51,388 nt of DNA from Candidatus Bathyarchaeota archaeon (lineage in GTDB: Archaea > Thermoproteota > Bathyarchaeia > TCS64), in contig JAPKYO010000038.1 in assembly GCA_026394265.1 (NCBI GenBank), forward strand, positions 1 to 51,388, written 5' to 3'. The notes beneath the pieces are model-generated. The model made no database searches. It was not told where the DNA came from and saw nothing but the letters and a program-made list of their open reading frames with translations. A program made the position numbers and the translations under genes. Shown here in pieces: positions 42,250 through 49,260 of this stretch (position 1 is its first letter; each line of letters begins with the position of its first letter).

Positions 42250-42429
42250 CTAACGAGCCTCCTGGTAAACCGTCACATAAGCGTGATAACCGCCCTCGGA
42301 GGATGGGATGATGCGACTTGAGCCGGCGTTTGCCCCGAAGAGACCCCGGATCGAATTCGTGATTTCCGCGACTTCATCGCCCCGGAGGCCGCTTATCCGA
42401 ATTACTGCCTTTTGTTTTTTGGTAAACAG
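42250..42429 (-). CDS. Small protein with probable CTG start
   Basis: A 59-codon frame fits exactly between its neighbours. It has no ATG, GTG or TTG near the 5' end, but CTG 42429 lies 8 nt after a strong ribosome-binding site AAGGAGG (42438-42444), the ideal spacing. The product has a strand-helix-strand pattern (KAVIRISGLRGDEVAEITN, GGYHAYVTVYQ). Its TAG stop at 42250-42252 touches the GTG of the zinc-finger gene. Family and function are unknown. An ATT or GTA nearby is a less likely start. Confidence 0.65.
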   Translation of the reverse strand: MFTKKQKAVIRISGLRGDEVAEITNSIRGLFGANAGSSRIIPSSEGGYHAYVTVYQEAR

Positions 42430-42443
42430 GGTGCGGGCCTCCT

Positions 42444-42722
42444 TTAGTTGATTAGTTGAAGGCCGAATAATCGGATCCCAAGCACCAAATTCATAAAAAT
42501 AATCGAACCCAAGATCAGCACGATAGCGGCGACATATTTTCGGAAATTCGCGGGCACGATTTTACCGAAACTGAAGATGATAGATGCGAAGGTTGTGACG
42601 TATAAAAACCCGGCTTCGGTTGTGAGAGAGGCGAAGCCATTCGTCTGAAACATTATCCAGAGGAGACCGGAAAGCGCGAGAAGGCCGCCGATCCCCGCCA
42701 TCTGCTGGTCGCGGTCGGTCAA
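42444..42722 (-). CDS. Small membrane protein, three helices
   Basis: The 92-residue protein has three hydrophobic segments (about 9-26, 36-54 and 63-84). The TTG start at 42722 overlaps the previous stop (TTGA), with GGAGG about 10 nt upstream. The stop at 42444 is part of the ribosome-binding site of the next gene. Function is unknown; a virion or membrane-complex role is possible. Confidence 0.7.
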   Translation of the reverse strand: MTDRDQQMAGIGGLLALSGLLWIMFQTNGFASLTTEAGFLYVTTFASIIFSFGKIVPANFRKYVAAIVLILGSIIFMNLVLGIRLFGLQLIN

Positions 42723-42868
42723 CCCTGAACCGCCTCCCCGTCTCGGTTTTGTTTCTCCTCTCGGTGCTTGGCGAGTCGTTCAACCCACTCCTCGAAACCC
42801 TCATCTGGGTGGGGCTTCCATGAATCAACGGGGGCGAGCTGGGTGACGGTGGCCTGAACAGTTTCCAT
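42719..42868 (-). CDS. Small acidic helical protein
   Basis: The 49-residue product reads METVQATVTQLAPVD, then WKPHPDEGFEEWVERLAKHR and a charged tail, a plausible short helical protein. ATG 42868 overlaps the RHH stop as TGATG, and GGAGG lies about 10 nt upstream. The antisense-looking longer frame at 42562-42828 in another phase is a shadow of this gene and the next. Function is unknown. Confidence 0.65.
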   Translation of the reverse strand: METVQATVTQLAPVDSWKPHPDEGFEEWVERLAKHREEKQNRDGEAVQG

Positions 42869-43017
42869 CACTTAGCCGCCTCCACTTCTAATCCTAGCTT
42901 AATCAAGCGTCGAGCCGCGATTGCCGTTTTCTCCAGGCCGCGTTTATCGCGATAGGCTTCGACTTCTTTCTGGGTTTTTAGGGGGAGCCAAATTACCACG
43001 CCCTCTTTTTCCTTCAT
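42868..43017 (-). CDS. Ribbon-helix-helix regulator, first gene of the element operon
   Basis: The 49-residue protein has an N-terminal strand (GVVIWLPLK) followed by two helices (TQKEVEAYRDKRG and KTAIAARRLIKLGLEV), the MetJ/Arc-type fold that dimerises on DNA. ATG 43017 lies about 32 bp from the shared TATA element, so the message is nearly leaderless. It is a candidate autoregulator binding the inverted repeat at 43051-43074. Confidence 0.75.
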   Translation of the reverse strand: MKEKEGVVIWLPLKTQKEVEAYRDKRGLEKTAIAARRLIKLGLEVEAAK

Positions 43018-43044
43018 CTTCTGTCAAATTTTATACGACGAAGG

Positions 43045-43074
43045 TTATAAATAAGTCATAGTGATCCGACTTAT
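43045..43074. promoter_or_regulatory. Bidirectional TATA element and operator
   Basis: TTATAAATAA (43045-43054) reads as a TATA box on both strands and lies about 28 bp from ATG 43078 and 32 bp from ATG 43017. Beside it ATAAGTC (43051-43057) and GACTTAT (43068-43074) form a perfect 7-bp inverted repeat with a 10-bp spacer, overlapping the TATA and the plus-strand transcription start. Confidence 0.6.
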
Positions 43075-43077
43075 ATC

Positions 43078-43884
43078 ATGGGCGACCAGTCACGCTTAGA
43101 TAAAAACGACGACCTATTCCCTATACTCAATAAGACTCGTCTAACACTTATTTACAATAATAAAACAAGAGACAGAATTTTCAATGTTCTAAAACTGTTA
43201 TTTGACGAAGACACATTAACGGCATACGATCTTGAAAAATTAACCCCTTTAAAGCACGCAACAAATCATAAATTGATTAAAGATACTGAAAAAAGAGGAT
43301 TAATTTTGGTCGCCTTAGAAGAGGAATTTCGAAATACTGGTTTAATAAAAACTCATTATGACATATCTGAAAAAGGTGTTCTCTACCTGATTGAGTACAT
43401 GGCAAATAGGGGTGAGGGAGTGTCTTCTTTTATGTCTAATATTCTTCCTATATTTAGGAAAAAGCAATTATTCACTGAGTCTATAAAATTAATTGAACAA
43501 ATGAAACTAAATAATACCCCAAAACTTTTAACTTATTTAATAATGTGTGACGGATTATTAGAAAAAAACGAAGAAGAATTAAATGACAGAATAGCTAATA
43601 TAAGTATATTGACGTTAATATCTAATAATGTAAATGAGGAGTATTATGATAAATATTCTATGTGGTTAGATAGTTTTAGTGAGGATAATCGTCATATTTA
43701 TACATATATAGTTAAAAAAGAATTTTTAAAAGAAGTAAATTTTATATTAAATAATAATCCATTTTTGAAAGAAAAGATGAAGTCTAATATGATAAGTGCA
43801 TTTAATTGGTTCCGCCAATCATTCGAATTTACTGACCACATGACTAAAAATATAATAGCTAAAATTGATTCCCAAAATGAATAA
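43078..43884 (+). CDS. AT-rich winged-helix protein
   Basis: The 268-residue protein is very AT-biased and Lys/Asn/Ile rich. An N-terminal wHTH (about 28-115: TRDRIFNVLKLLFDEDTLTAYDLEKL, then TNHKLIKDTEKRGLILVALEE) resembles archaeal MarR/ArsR-like domains, with a C-terminal helical domain of unknown role. It is divergent from the operon it may control. Composition suggests a different origin from the operon genes. Confidence 0.72.
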   Translation: MGDQSRLDKNDDLFPILNKTRLTLIYNNKTRDRIFNVLKLLFDEDTLTAYDLEKLTPLKHATNHKLIKDTEKRGLILVALEEEFRNTGLIKTHYDISEKGVLYLIEYMANRGEGVSSFMSNILPIFRKKQLFTESIKLIEQMKLNNTPKLLTYLIMCDGLLEKNEEELNDRIANISILTLISNNVNEEYYDKYSMWLDSFSEDNRHIYTYIVKKEFLKEVNFILNNNPFLKEKMKSNMISAFNWFRQSFEFTDHMTKNIIAKIDSQNE

Positions 43885-43922
43885 TAAAATGAGGAAATCT
43901 TGGGGAGAATATTGGGAAAAAA

Positions 43923-45047
43923 CTAAGAAGATTTCTCCTTTTCAAATATCGTCTCAAGGGCTTTTTCGTACCGGTCGAGGCGGGCCTTAATCTCCCTGTT
44001 CTCCGTTTCAAGCCCCGCGACTCTGCTATCTTGAACCTCGATAACTTTGGTCCCAAAAACCGCTAGACTATCGTAAGCCTTGATGTAGGAGCTGAGAACC
44101 TCGCCTTTCGAGTAAACCTTTCCGCTATCGGGGATTACTCGGGCTTGAATCCGGTAAACTAGGTTCTTATTCACACCCGCGGATTCGAGGCTACTCTGGT
44201 TAAATATCCGTAGGCTGTGGGCGCTCAGTCTCTTAGACTCCCCTACGCCGCTCCGCTTAACGATTAGCAGAAGCTCACTCGTTATGGCGCTTCCTTTTAG
44301 CCGCAAGCCCGTCCGAACCTCCCCCGAGGTGTAGCTCTCCGGGTTCCTAGCCTCAGTTATAATGAATAGGGGGCTGTTTGCGTCGCATGGGAATCCCCTT
44401 TCACGCCTCCACCGCATCCAGCTTCTAATAGCCTCTAGGCTCTCAGGTCCGAAGCATGGGGTTCCCGCTACATCGGTTTTGTTTCTCCGATATTCTATCG
44501 TGGTGAACTTGTCGCCATTCTCTAGGGCTTTGCTTAAGTCACTGATATTCAAGTCGCCGAGGTCTGAAACCGCCATCCCTGAATCCTTGAGGGCTAGGAT
44601 TATGGCTTGGTTCCTTACACTTGTCGTCGATTTGAGTAGGGTCTGGATCTCCTCTTTGGTGAGATTATCCTTGATCACGGTGGCGTGTCCGGTCATCTCC
44701 TTGGTCTGTTGGCGGGTGAACTCTACGCGGAGCCCGTTTGTTTGAAGGTAGCTCGTCACGGCCTTGATGTGGTTCCGCGCGGTGCCTGGGCTTAGTTCCT
44801 TATCCCCGTAGTGGCGTTTCCGCTTCCTAACCTCATGGTAGTATTTGACCATCTTCGAGGTGAATATCGCCATGTCTCGGGGATCAGGGCTTCTCCTAGC
44901 CTCTAGGCACTTCTCGAACAGCTCATCATACGTCCATCCAGTCCAGCTTAGGAACCCCTCGACGTATCGGCGGCTTGTCTCCGCGGTTGGTGATTCTCCT
45001 ACCGCGCTCCACCACAGATCATAACTTTTCCCCGTTCTTTCAACCAT
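43923..45047 (-). CDS. attR-proximal tyrosine recombinase, catalytic set incomplete
   Basis: With ATG 45047 the protein has 374 residues; TATAAA near 45070-45075 lies about 25 bp upstream, so the message is leaderless. The domain order is a SAM-like N-terminal domain (SWTGWTYDELFEKCLEAR), the catalytic core and a C-terminal coiled coil (about 335-372). HSLR (H277, R280) and YSK (candidate Y312) are present, but the box I arginine is Ala (SGMAVSDL, A159) and the usual GHK reads ARV. Position beside attR suggests it is the integrase; the missing residues argue it needs a partner or is degenerate. A longer frame to 45173 crosses the att site. Confidence 0.78.
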   Translation of the reverse strand: MVERTGKSYDLWWSAVGESPTAETSRRYVEGFLSWTGWTYDELFEKCLEARRSPDPRDMAIFTSKMVKYYHEVRKRKRHYGDKELSPGTARNHIKAVTSYLQTNGLRVEFTRQQTKEMTGHATVIKDNLTKEEIQTLLKSTTSVRNQAIILALKDSGMAVSDLGDLNISDLSKALENGDKFTTIEYRRNKTDVAGTPCFGPESLEAIRSWMRWRRERGFPCDANSPLFIITEARNPESYTSGEVRTGLRLKGSAITSELLLIVKRSGVGESKRLSAHSLRIFNQSSLESAGVNKNLVYRIQARVIPDSGKVYSKGEVLSSYIKAYDSLAVFGTKVIEVQDSRVAGLETENREIKARLDRYEKALETIFEKEKSS

Positions 45048-45057
45048 AGGTAAATAT

Positions 45058-45068
45058 AGATAACTTCG
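45058..45068. repeat. Right-end arm repeat
   Basis: AGATAACTTCG is the exact reverse complement of 35374-35384. In the circular form the two would flank the att core at 15 and 10 bp, a typical recombinase site layout. Confidence 0.65.
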
Positions 45069-45083
45069 TTTATAATCTTTGTC

Positions 45084-45094
45084 CTCGCCGACAA
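45084..45094 (+). other. attR core repeat with remnant ferritin 3' end
   Basis: CTCGCCGACAA lies in the codon series GTC CTC GCC GAC AAC TAG (V-L-A-D-N-stop), the same peptide as the end of the ferritin-like protein but with host-like C-ending codons. This is the displaced original 3' end. Confidence 0.85.
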
Positions 45095-45154
45095 CTAGCC
45101 CCAAACATAGTTTAAAAGCCGCCCTTTTACTTCTCTGAAAAGCAGTTGACACAC

Positions 45155-45679
45155 ATGCCGAGCAGATACACATTCACGGCCTACTCCCCCGAGTGGCCGC
45201 TGGAGTTCGAACGCGAGGCAACGCGCCTCCGGGCGCTGCTCGGCGATGAGATCGTGTCCATACACCACATCGGCAGCACCTCGGTGCCGGGGCTGGATGC
45301 AAAGCCGATCATCGACCTGCTGCCGCTCGTCCACGACATTGCGCGCATCGACGGCTACACGGACCGCATGACGGCGGCCGGCTACAGGGTCTGGGGGGAG
45401 TATGGTCTACCGGGCAGGCGCTACTTCACGAGGGACGCCGGCGAATACCGCACCCACAACATACACATGTACGCGGTGAACGACCCGGCTGTGCCCCGCC
45501 ACCTCGCCTTCTGCGCCTACCTCCGCGCCCACCCAGACGCCCAGCGGGAATACGTCGCCGTCAAACGCGCCGCCTATGCACGGCACCCCGCGGACATCGA
45601 CGCCTACAATAACAGCAAAGATGATTACATCAAGCGCACCGAAAAAGTGGCGCTCGCCTGGTTTTCTAGAAAGGGTTAG
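45155..45679 (+). CDS. GrpB / UPF0157 nucleotidyltransferase-fold protein
   Basis: This 174-residue protein has the family signature HIGSTSVPGLDAKPIIDLLPLV, YRTHNIHMY and ending in YIKRTEKVALAW. GrpB proteins have a nucleotidyltransferase fold and an unknown substrate. ATG 45155 is preferred over TTG 45146; a TATA-like GTTTAAAAG lies about 40 bp upstream, and GAAAAG is near. Its stop overlaps the convergent UxaA-type gene. Confidence 0.88.
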   Translation: MPSRYTFTAYSPEWPLEFEREATRLRALLGDEIVSIHHIGSTSVPGLDAKPIIDLLPLVHDIARIDGYTDRMTAAGYRVWGEYGLPGRRYFTRDAGEYRTHNIHMYAVNDPAVPRHLAFCAYLRAHPDAQREYVAVKRAAYARHPADIDAYNNSKDDYIKRTEKVALAWFSRKG

Positions 45680-46851
45680 CAGTGGTGGAGCATGTGCTCG
45701 GCTGCCCTGCTCCTGCAGAAGACTATGTAGTCGCGGTATCCGAGTGCCTCGGCCTTGGTCTTCTTGCCGTTTGCGGTGTCGACTATGGTCTGGTAGATGC
45801 GCTGGCCGACGCTGTTTAGGCTCTCGGAGCCGTCTAGGATGGTTCCGGCGTTTATGTCCATGTTGTCCTCCATCTGCTGGTAGGTTACGGGGTTGCCGGT
45901 GATCTTTATGACGGGGGCGATGGCGTGGCCCGTCGTGCTGCCCTGCCCGCTCGTGAAGCAGACGACCTGCGCCCCGGCTGCGACCATGTGTGTTACCGAG
46001 GGTACGTCCCAGCCGGTTCCGTCCTGAAGCCAGAGACCCGGCTTCGTGGGGCGGTCGAAGCGGTCCCAGTTGTTCTGCAGGACCCCCTGGATGGGGCGCG
46101 TACCGCCCTTGCGGATGGCGCCGAGGCTCTTCTCCTCTATCGTGGTGAGTCCGCCGTCTATGTTTCCGGCGCTCATCCACCTGCTGTCGACGCCGATCGC
46201 CTTGAGGCGCTCCTCGTCCTGATCTATCATCCTGTAGACGTCGGCGGCGACCTGCTTGTTCACAGCCCTGCGTGCCAGAACTTGCTGTGTTCCGATCATC
46301 TCCTGTGGCTCGCTGAAGATGGCGGTGCCGCCCTCGTCGATGAGCTTGTCGCATGCGACCCCTACGGCGGGGTTGGCGGCGAGGCCGGATGTGGCGTCCG
46401 ATCCGCCACACTCGACGGCGAGGGTGAGCTTGCTCACAGGGAATGGCTCGGGCTTGTACTCGGCTACCTCCTGCGCCCAGCGCTGGAGTATGCGGAGGGC
46501 CTTCTCCTGCGTCTTGAGTGTGCCCCCCTCCTGCTGGAGTACAAGTGTCTCAACGGGTTTCCCGCTTGGCTTGACGCCGTCGGCTACCGTGTCGACGGTG
46601 AGTGTCTCGCAGCCGAGCCCGAGGATGAGGACGGCGGCGACGTTTGGGTTGAGGGCGGTGCCGATGAGGTTGTGGACGATGACGGGGTCTGCCCCGCAGC
46701 CGTGGTACTGGGTTACGGCGACGGCGCCGTCGACCTGCGCGGCGATCTTCTTGGCGGGCTCGAAGCTGCAGTCGATGGGGGCGAGGACGAGCAGATGGTT
46801 GCGGACTCCGACGGACTTGTCGGGGCGCTGGTAGCCCATGAACTGGGTCAC
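45676..46851 (-). CDS. UxaA-type hydrolase, large (catalytic) subunit
   Basis: The 391 residues match the C-terminal domain of altronate/galactarate dehydratases and sulfolactate sulfo-lyase large subunits: GYQRPDKSVGVRNHLLVL, TQYHGCGAD, CGGSDATSGLAANPA and FTSGQGSTTGHAIAPVIK. These enzymes use iron to dehydrate or cleave sugar acids. The start is taken as GTG 46851, overlapping the SAF-domain gene stop as GTGA. The substrate is unknown. Confidence 0.88.
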   Translation of the reverse strand: MTQFMGYQRPDKSVGVRNHLLVLAPIDCSFEPAKKIAAQVDGAVAVTQYHGCGADPVIVHNLIGTALNPNVAAVLILGLGCETLTVDTVADGVKPSGKPVETLVLQQEGGTLKTQEKALRILQRWAQEVAEYKPEPFPVSKLTLAVECGGSDATSGLAANPAVGVACDKLIDEGGTAIFSEPQEMIGTQQVLARRAVNKQVAADVYRMIDQDEERLKAIGVDSRWMSAGNIDGGLTTIEEKSLGAIRKGGTRPIQGVLQNNWDRFDRPTKPGLWLQDGTGWDVPSVTHMVAAGAQVVCFTSGQGSTTGHAIAPVIKITGNPVTYQQMEDNMDINAGTILDGSESLNSVGQRIYQTIVDTANGKKTKAEALGYRDYIVFCRSRAAEHMLHHC

Positions 46852-47159
46852 AGTATGCCCGCCTCCTTTCCGCTCGTCGGCATGCGTGCGCTGCCGACGT
46901 TGTGGGTGTTCACCCAAGCCCCAGCCTTGACGGGCTGTGTGGCGACGCCTATCACCTCGCCGTACTTGACGATGTTCTCGCCCTTCTTGATGGGTTTGAT
47001 GGCGAGCTTGTGGCCGAAGGGGATGGGCTCCGCAACCTTTGGCTTGAGTATCACCCTACCGTCGGGGCTGATGACTTCGAGGGTCTCACCGACGTCGACC
47101 TCGCTCGTGGTCGTGGCGACGTTGTCCTTCTCGTCGATCTGGATCGCCTTCTTTACCAT
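46848..47159 (-). CDS. SAF-domain protein, small subunit of the UxaA-type hydrolase
   Basis: This 103-residue SAF domain (PFGHKLAIKPIKKGENIVKYGEVIG, ending VNTHNV) corresponds to the N-terminal domain of UxaA/GarD and to SuyA. With the next gene it forms a split two-subunit dehydratase. ATG 47159. Confidence 0.88.
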   Translation of the reverse strand: MVKKAIQIDEKDNVATTTSEVDVGETLEVISPDGRVILKPKVAEPIPFGHKLAIKPIKKGENIVKYGEVIGVATQPVKAGAWVNTHNVGSARMPTSGKEAGIL

Positions 47160-47264
47160 GCCCTAAGCGGTGTCGCCTGATAATGTAAAAGTAACGAATC
47201 CAGATGGCGCACCTGACACCTCTGTTTCAGCTTGAGAAAAAATAGAACCGACGTTTCCGACGGT

Positions 47265-47588
47265 CTAGTGCTTCATGTTCTTGTCGAGGGCGTCCTTGAC
47301 GATCTGCGCCGGGATGTCGTTGATATCAAGGGCGTACGTCTTGTTCTCGGCGTCGGTCAGCTCAAGTATCTGCTTGCCCTTCAGCGTGGCGCCCTTCACG
47401 GAGCCGTAGGGGATATCCAGCAGCTTCGTGTACGTCTTCTTGAAGAGGCCCTTCTCCGAGACGAATACTACTTTCCTGCCCGTGAGGGCCAGGTATCCGA
47501 AGCTACCCTTGTATGTGCCCTCGTACTCTTTGTCCATGTGGTCTCCGGATTCGAGGCTCTTCTGAACCTCATCCTTCCAGTTTGCCAT
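47265..47588 (-). CDS. Small PH/GRAM-like domain protein
   Basis: The 107 residues show an alternating beta-strand pattern (YKGSFGYLALTGRKVVFVSEKG, KLLDIPYGSVKGATLKG, ILELTDAENKTYAL) and a C-terminal helix, the signature layout of bacterial/archaeal PH-like domains. The ligand is unknown. It is cytoplasmic, with no membrane segment. The ATG at 47588 is divergent from uspA. Confidence 0.7.
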   Translation of the reverse strand: MANWKDEVQKSLESGDHMDKEYEGTYKGSFGYLALTGRKVVFVSEKGLFKKTYTKLLDIPYGSVKGATLKGKQILELTDAENKTYALDINDIPAQIVKDALDKNMKH

Positions 47589-47647
47589 TACTCTTTACCT
47601 CGAGTGTGAAGGATGGGGGCGATCTCAATAAATATTGCAGTAATATT

Positions 47648-47688
47648 GTATATACGTGTATAGGATTTATATGGGCAGAGTATATACG
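47648..47688. promoter_or_regulatory. Promoter region with GTATATACG direct repeats before uspA
   Basis: GTATATACG occurs at 47648-47656 and 47680-47688, with a TATA-like ATTTATATG between them (about 47666-47674), and AATATTG twice just upstream. The 47589-47719 gap is shared by two divergent genes. Confidence 0.4.
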
Positions 47689-47719
47689 CCGTTCCTCTGA
47701 GATCCTATCGGCGCAAGAA

Positions 47720-48163
47720 TTGTACAGAAAGATACTGGCTGCGATAGACGGTTCAGAACCCTCGAAGCGTGCCCTCGAGTACGCCGCCGAGATAGCCGAG
47801 ACGAGAAAAACCGAACTCATCATAGCGACAGCCGTCCCCAGGGCGCACATCGCCGCGTTCCCAGTTGAGGGATTCAGCCCCCTCTACATGGACCAGTACG
47901 AAGAAGACCTCAACCACACATACTCACGAATACTCGCGGAAGCAACCGAGTCCGTGAAGAACAAGCACTCAGACCTCCCGGTCAACAAGAGGCTCCTAGA
48001 TGGCCGCGCGGGTGACGCCATAGTCGAGGCCTCTAACGAGGAGGGAGTAGACCTCATAGTGATGGGGTGCCGGGGACTCAGCGGCATCACGGGGTTCGTC
48101 CTCGGCAGCGTGAGCAGGCACGTCGTCGAGAACTGCACAAAGCCGATACTCATCGTGAAATAA
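47720..48163 (+). CDS. Universal stress protein UspA family
   Basis: The 147-residue protein begins (TTG 47720) YRKILAAIDGSEPSKRALEYA and carries the ATP-binding motif MGCRGLSGITGFVLGSVS, so it is of the nucleotide-binding UspA type. The longer frame to 47513 runs through the divergent gene and is rejected. It ends directly against the convergent AbrB-PhoU gene. Confidence 0.9.
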   Translation: MYRKILAAIDGSEPSKRALEYAAEIAETRKTELIIATAVPRAHIAAFPVEGFSPLYMDQYEEDLNHTYSRILAEATESVKNKHSDLPVNKRLLDGRAGDAIVEASNEEGVDLIVMGCRGLSGITGFVLGSVSRHVVENCTKPILIVK

Positions 48164-49177
48164 CTAGGCCACTTTGTAGGCCCGGTCCAGTGTCGCCTCG
48201 GCTATGTCGGAGGAGAACTCCACGATCTGGGCGAGGCCATCCCTTAGCAGCGTGAGCCTCTGCGCGTCCACGTGGTCCGTCTCCGCGACTAGTGCGGTCA
48301 GCCTCTCGGAGAGTAGCATCGCCGAGGCCTCCCCGTCTATTATCCTGTTGCTCGCATCCTGATCCATCTCCATGAAGGCCTCGACCGAGCCGTTGTAGCT
48401 CTCGCAGGCGGCCTCAGCCAGGCTCATGCACGCCTCGTAGAGGGGCGGGGGAAGCCTCCCCCCACCATCCATCAGCACGGTCAAACCCTCGGCGACGCTC
48501 ACGGCCTTGTCGGCTATGTGCTCGATCCTGTTCACGATGGTGAGGTAGTCCATGCAGTCGACCATATCGACCTGAAGACTTATGGCGAGTTGGGGGTCGG
48601 ATGCCGCGCCGCGTAGGAGGCGGATGATAAAGTAGCGGAACTGGTCGATGTCCTCCTCGAGGGGGAGGACGGATCTGGCCAAGTTGGGGTCCCAGCCGCG
48701 GAGGGCGTTGACGACGTTCTTGCACATGGAGGCGGTGATTATGTGCATCCGCTCCACGGCGTCGGGGACGGATGCCATCGACTCGTTTATCAGGGCTTGG
48801 ACGGTGGCGGTGGAGGTGGACGCCTCGATTATCCGCATGTAGAGTGATTTGACGACCCCCCTGATCGCGGTCTGCTGCTCCGCGGTGAAGACCCCGCCGC
48901 TGCGCAGATAGACGGTGTCGTAGCCGTTGAGGTAGCTGCTTATCACCTTCCGCGTTATGGAGCCGGGAGTCTCGTTGGCACCCACCTTTATAATGATGGT
49001 GAGGTGGGGCGGATTCTTCTCCTCGTGGCGCCGGATGGTGAGTGACCGGTCCCGGCCTATGGTGAGGGCGACGGCGTCCCCCTTCTCGACCCCCGTCATC
49101 TTCAGCCACTCGCGTGGGAGGGAGACTACGAGTGAGGCCTTACCGAGGGACATCACCTTGCGGCGCTCCATATGCAT
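48164..49177 (-). CDS. AbrB-PhoU phosphate regulator
   Basis: An N-terminal SpoVT/AbrB DNA-binding domain (VMSLGKASLVVSLPREWLKMTGVEKGDAVAL, about 8-50) is fused to a PhoU-type helical domain (two halves, about 115-330, including IVNRIEHIADKAVSVAEGL). This archaeal fusion is thought to link phosphate status to transcription. Length, 337, is usual. An alternative ATG is two codons in. Confidence 0.9.
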   Translation of the reverse strand: MHMERRKVMSLGKASLVVSLPREWLKMTGVEKGDAVALTIGRDRSLTIRRHEEKNPPHLTIIIKVGANETPGSITRKVISSYLNGYDTVYLRSGGVFTAEQQTAIRGVVKSLYMRIIEASTSTATVQALINESMASVPDAVERMHIITASMCKNVVNALRGWDPNLARSVLPLEEDIDQFRYFIIRLLRGAASDPQLAISLQVDMVDCMDYLTIVNRIEHIADKAVSVAEGLTVLMDGGGRLPPPLYEACMSLAEAACESYNGSVEAFMEMDQDASNRIIDGEASAMLLSERLTALVAETDHVDAQRLTLLRDGLAQIVEFSSDIAEATLDRAYKVA

Positions 49178-49260
49178 CGGTTGAGACTAGGACTAGCCGC
49201 GTATATATTTCTTCGAGAAGATAGGGAAAAAGTGGGGCGTGTATGTACCGATGAAAGCAT

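Larger units (their letters stand above)
35353..45094. mobile_element. Integrated plasmid-like element, about 9.7 kb, in the 3' end of a ferritin-like gene
   Basis: The boundaries are set by the 11-bp direct repeat CTCGCCGACAA (35353-35363 and 45084-45094), which is part of the same reading frame at both ends. The interior is distinct from the host: very AT-rich genes at both ends, an own operon with primase-helicase, two tyrosine recombinases, a RHH and several HTH proteins, and small membrane proteins. No capsid or portal gene is recognised, so an integrated plasmid is likelier than a virus, though the small membrane proteins leave that open. Confidence 0.88.

Noticed and set aside
42562..42828. 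An 88-codon frame on the minus strand in the element
   Set aside because: It overlaps the better supported genes at 42719-42868 and 42444-42722 in another phase, is Arg/Ser rich, and breaks the chain of overlapping starts and stops.
35353..45094. A proviral interpretation of the element
   Set aside because: I see no capsid, portal, terminase or recognisable virion ATPase. Small membrane proteins alone are not enough, so plasmid-like is the cautious call.
45925..47166. A 413-codon frame antisense to the UxaA-type genes
   Set aside because: It spans the boundary of two clearly real genes on the other strand and has no recognisable domain.
47513..47719. An N-terminal extension of UspA
   Set aside because: The upstream frame overlaps the divergent PH-like gene and its promoter and lacks the UspA fold; the family N-terminus starts at YRKILAAIDGS after TTG 47720.
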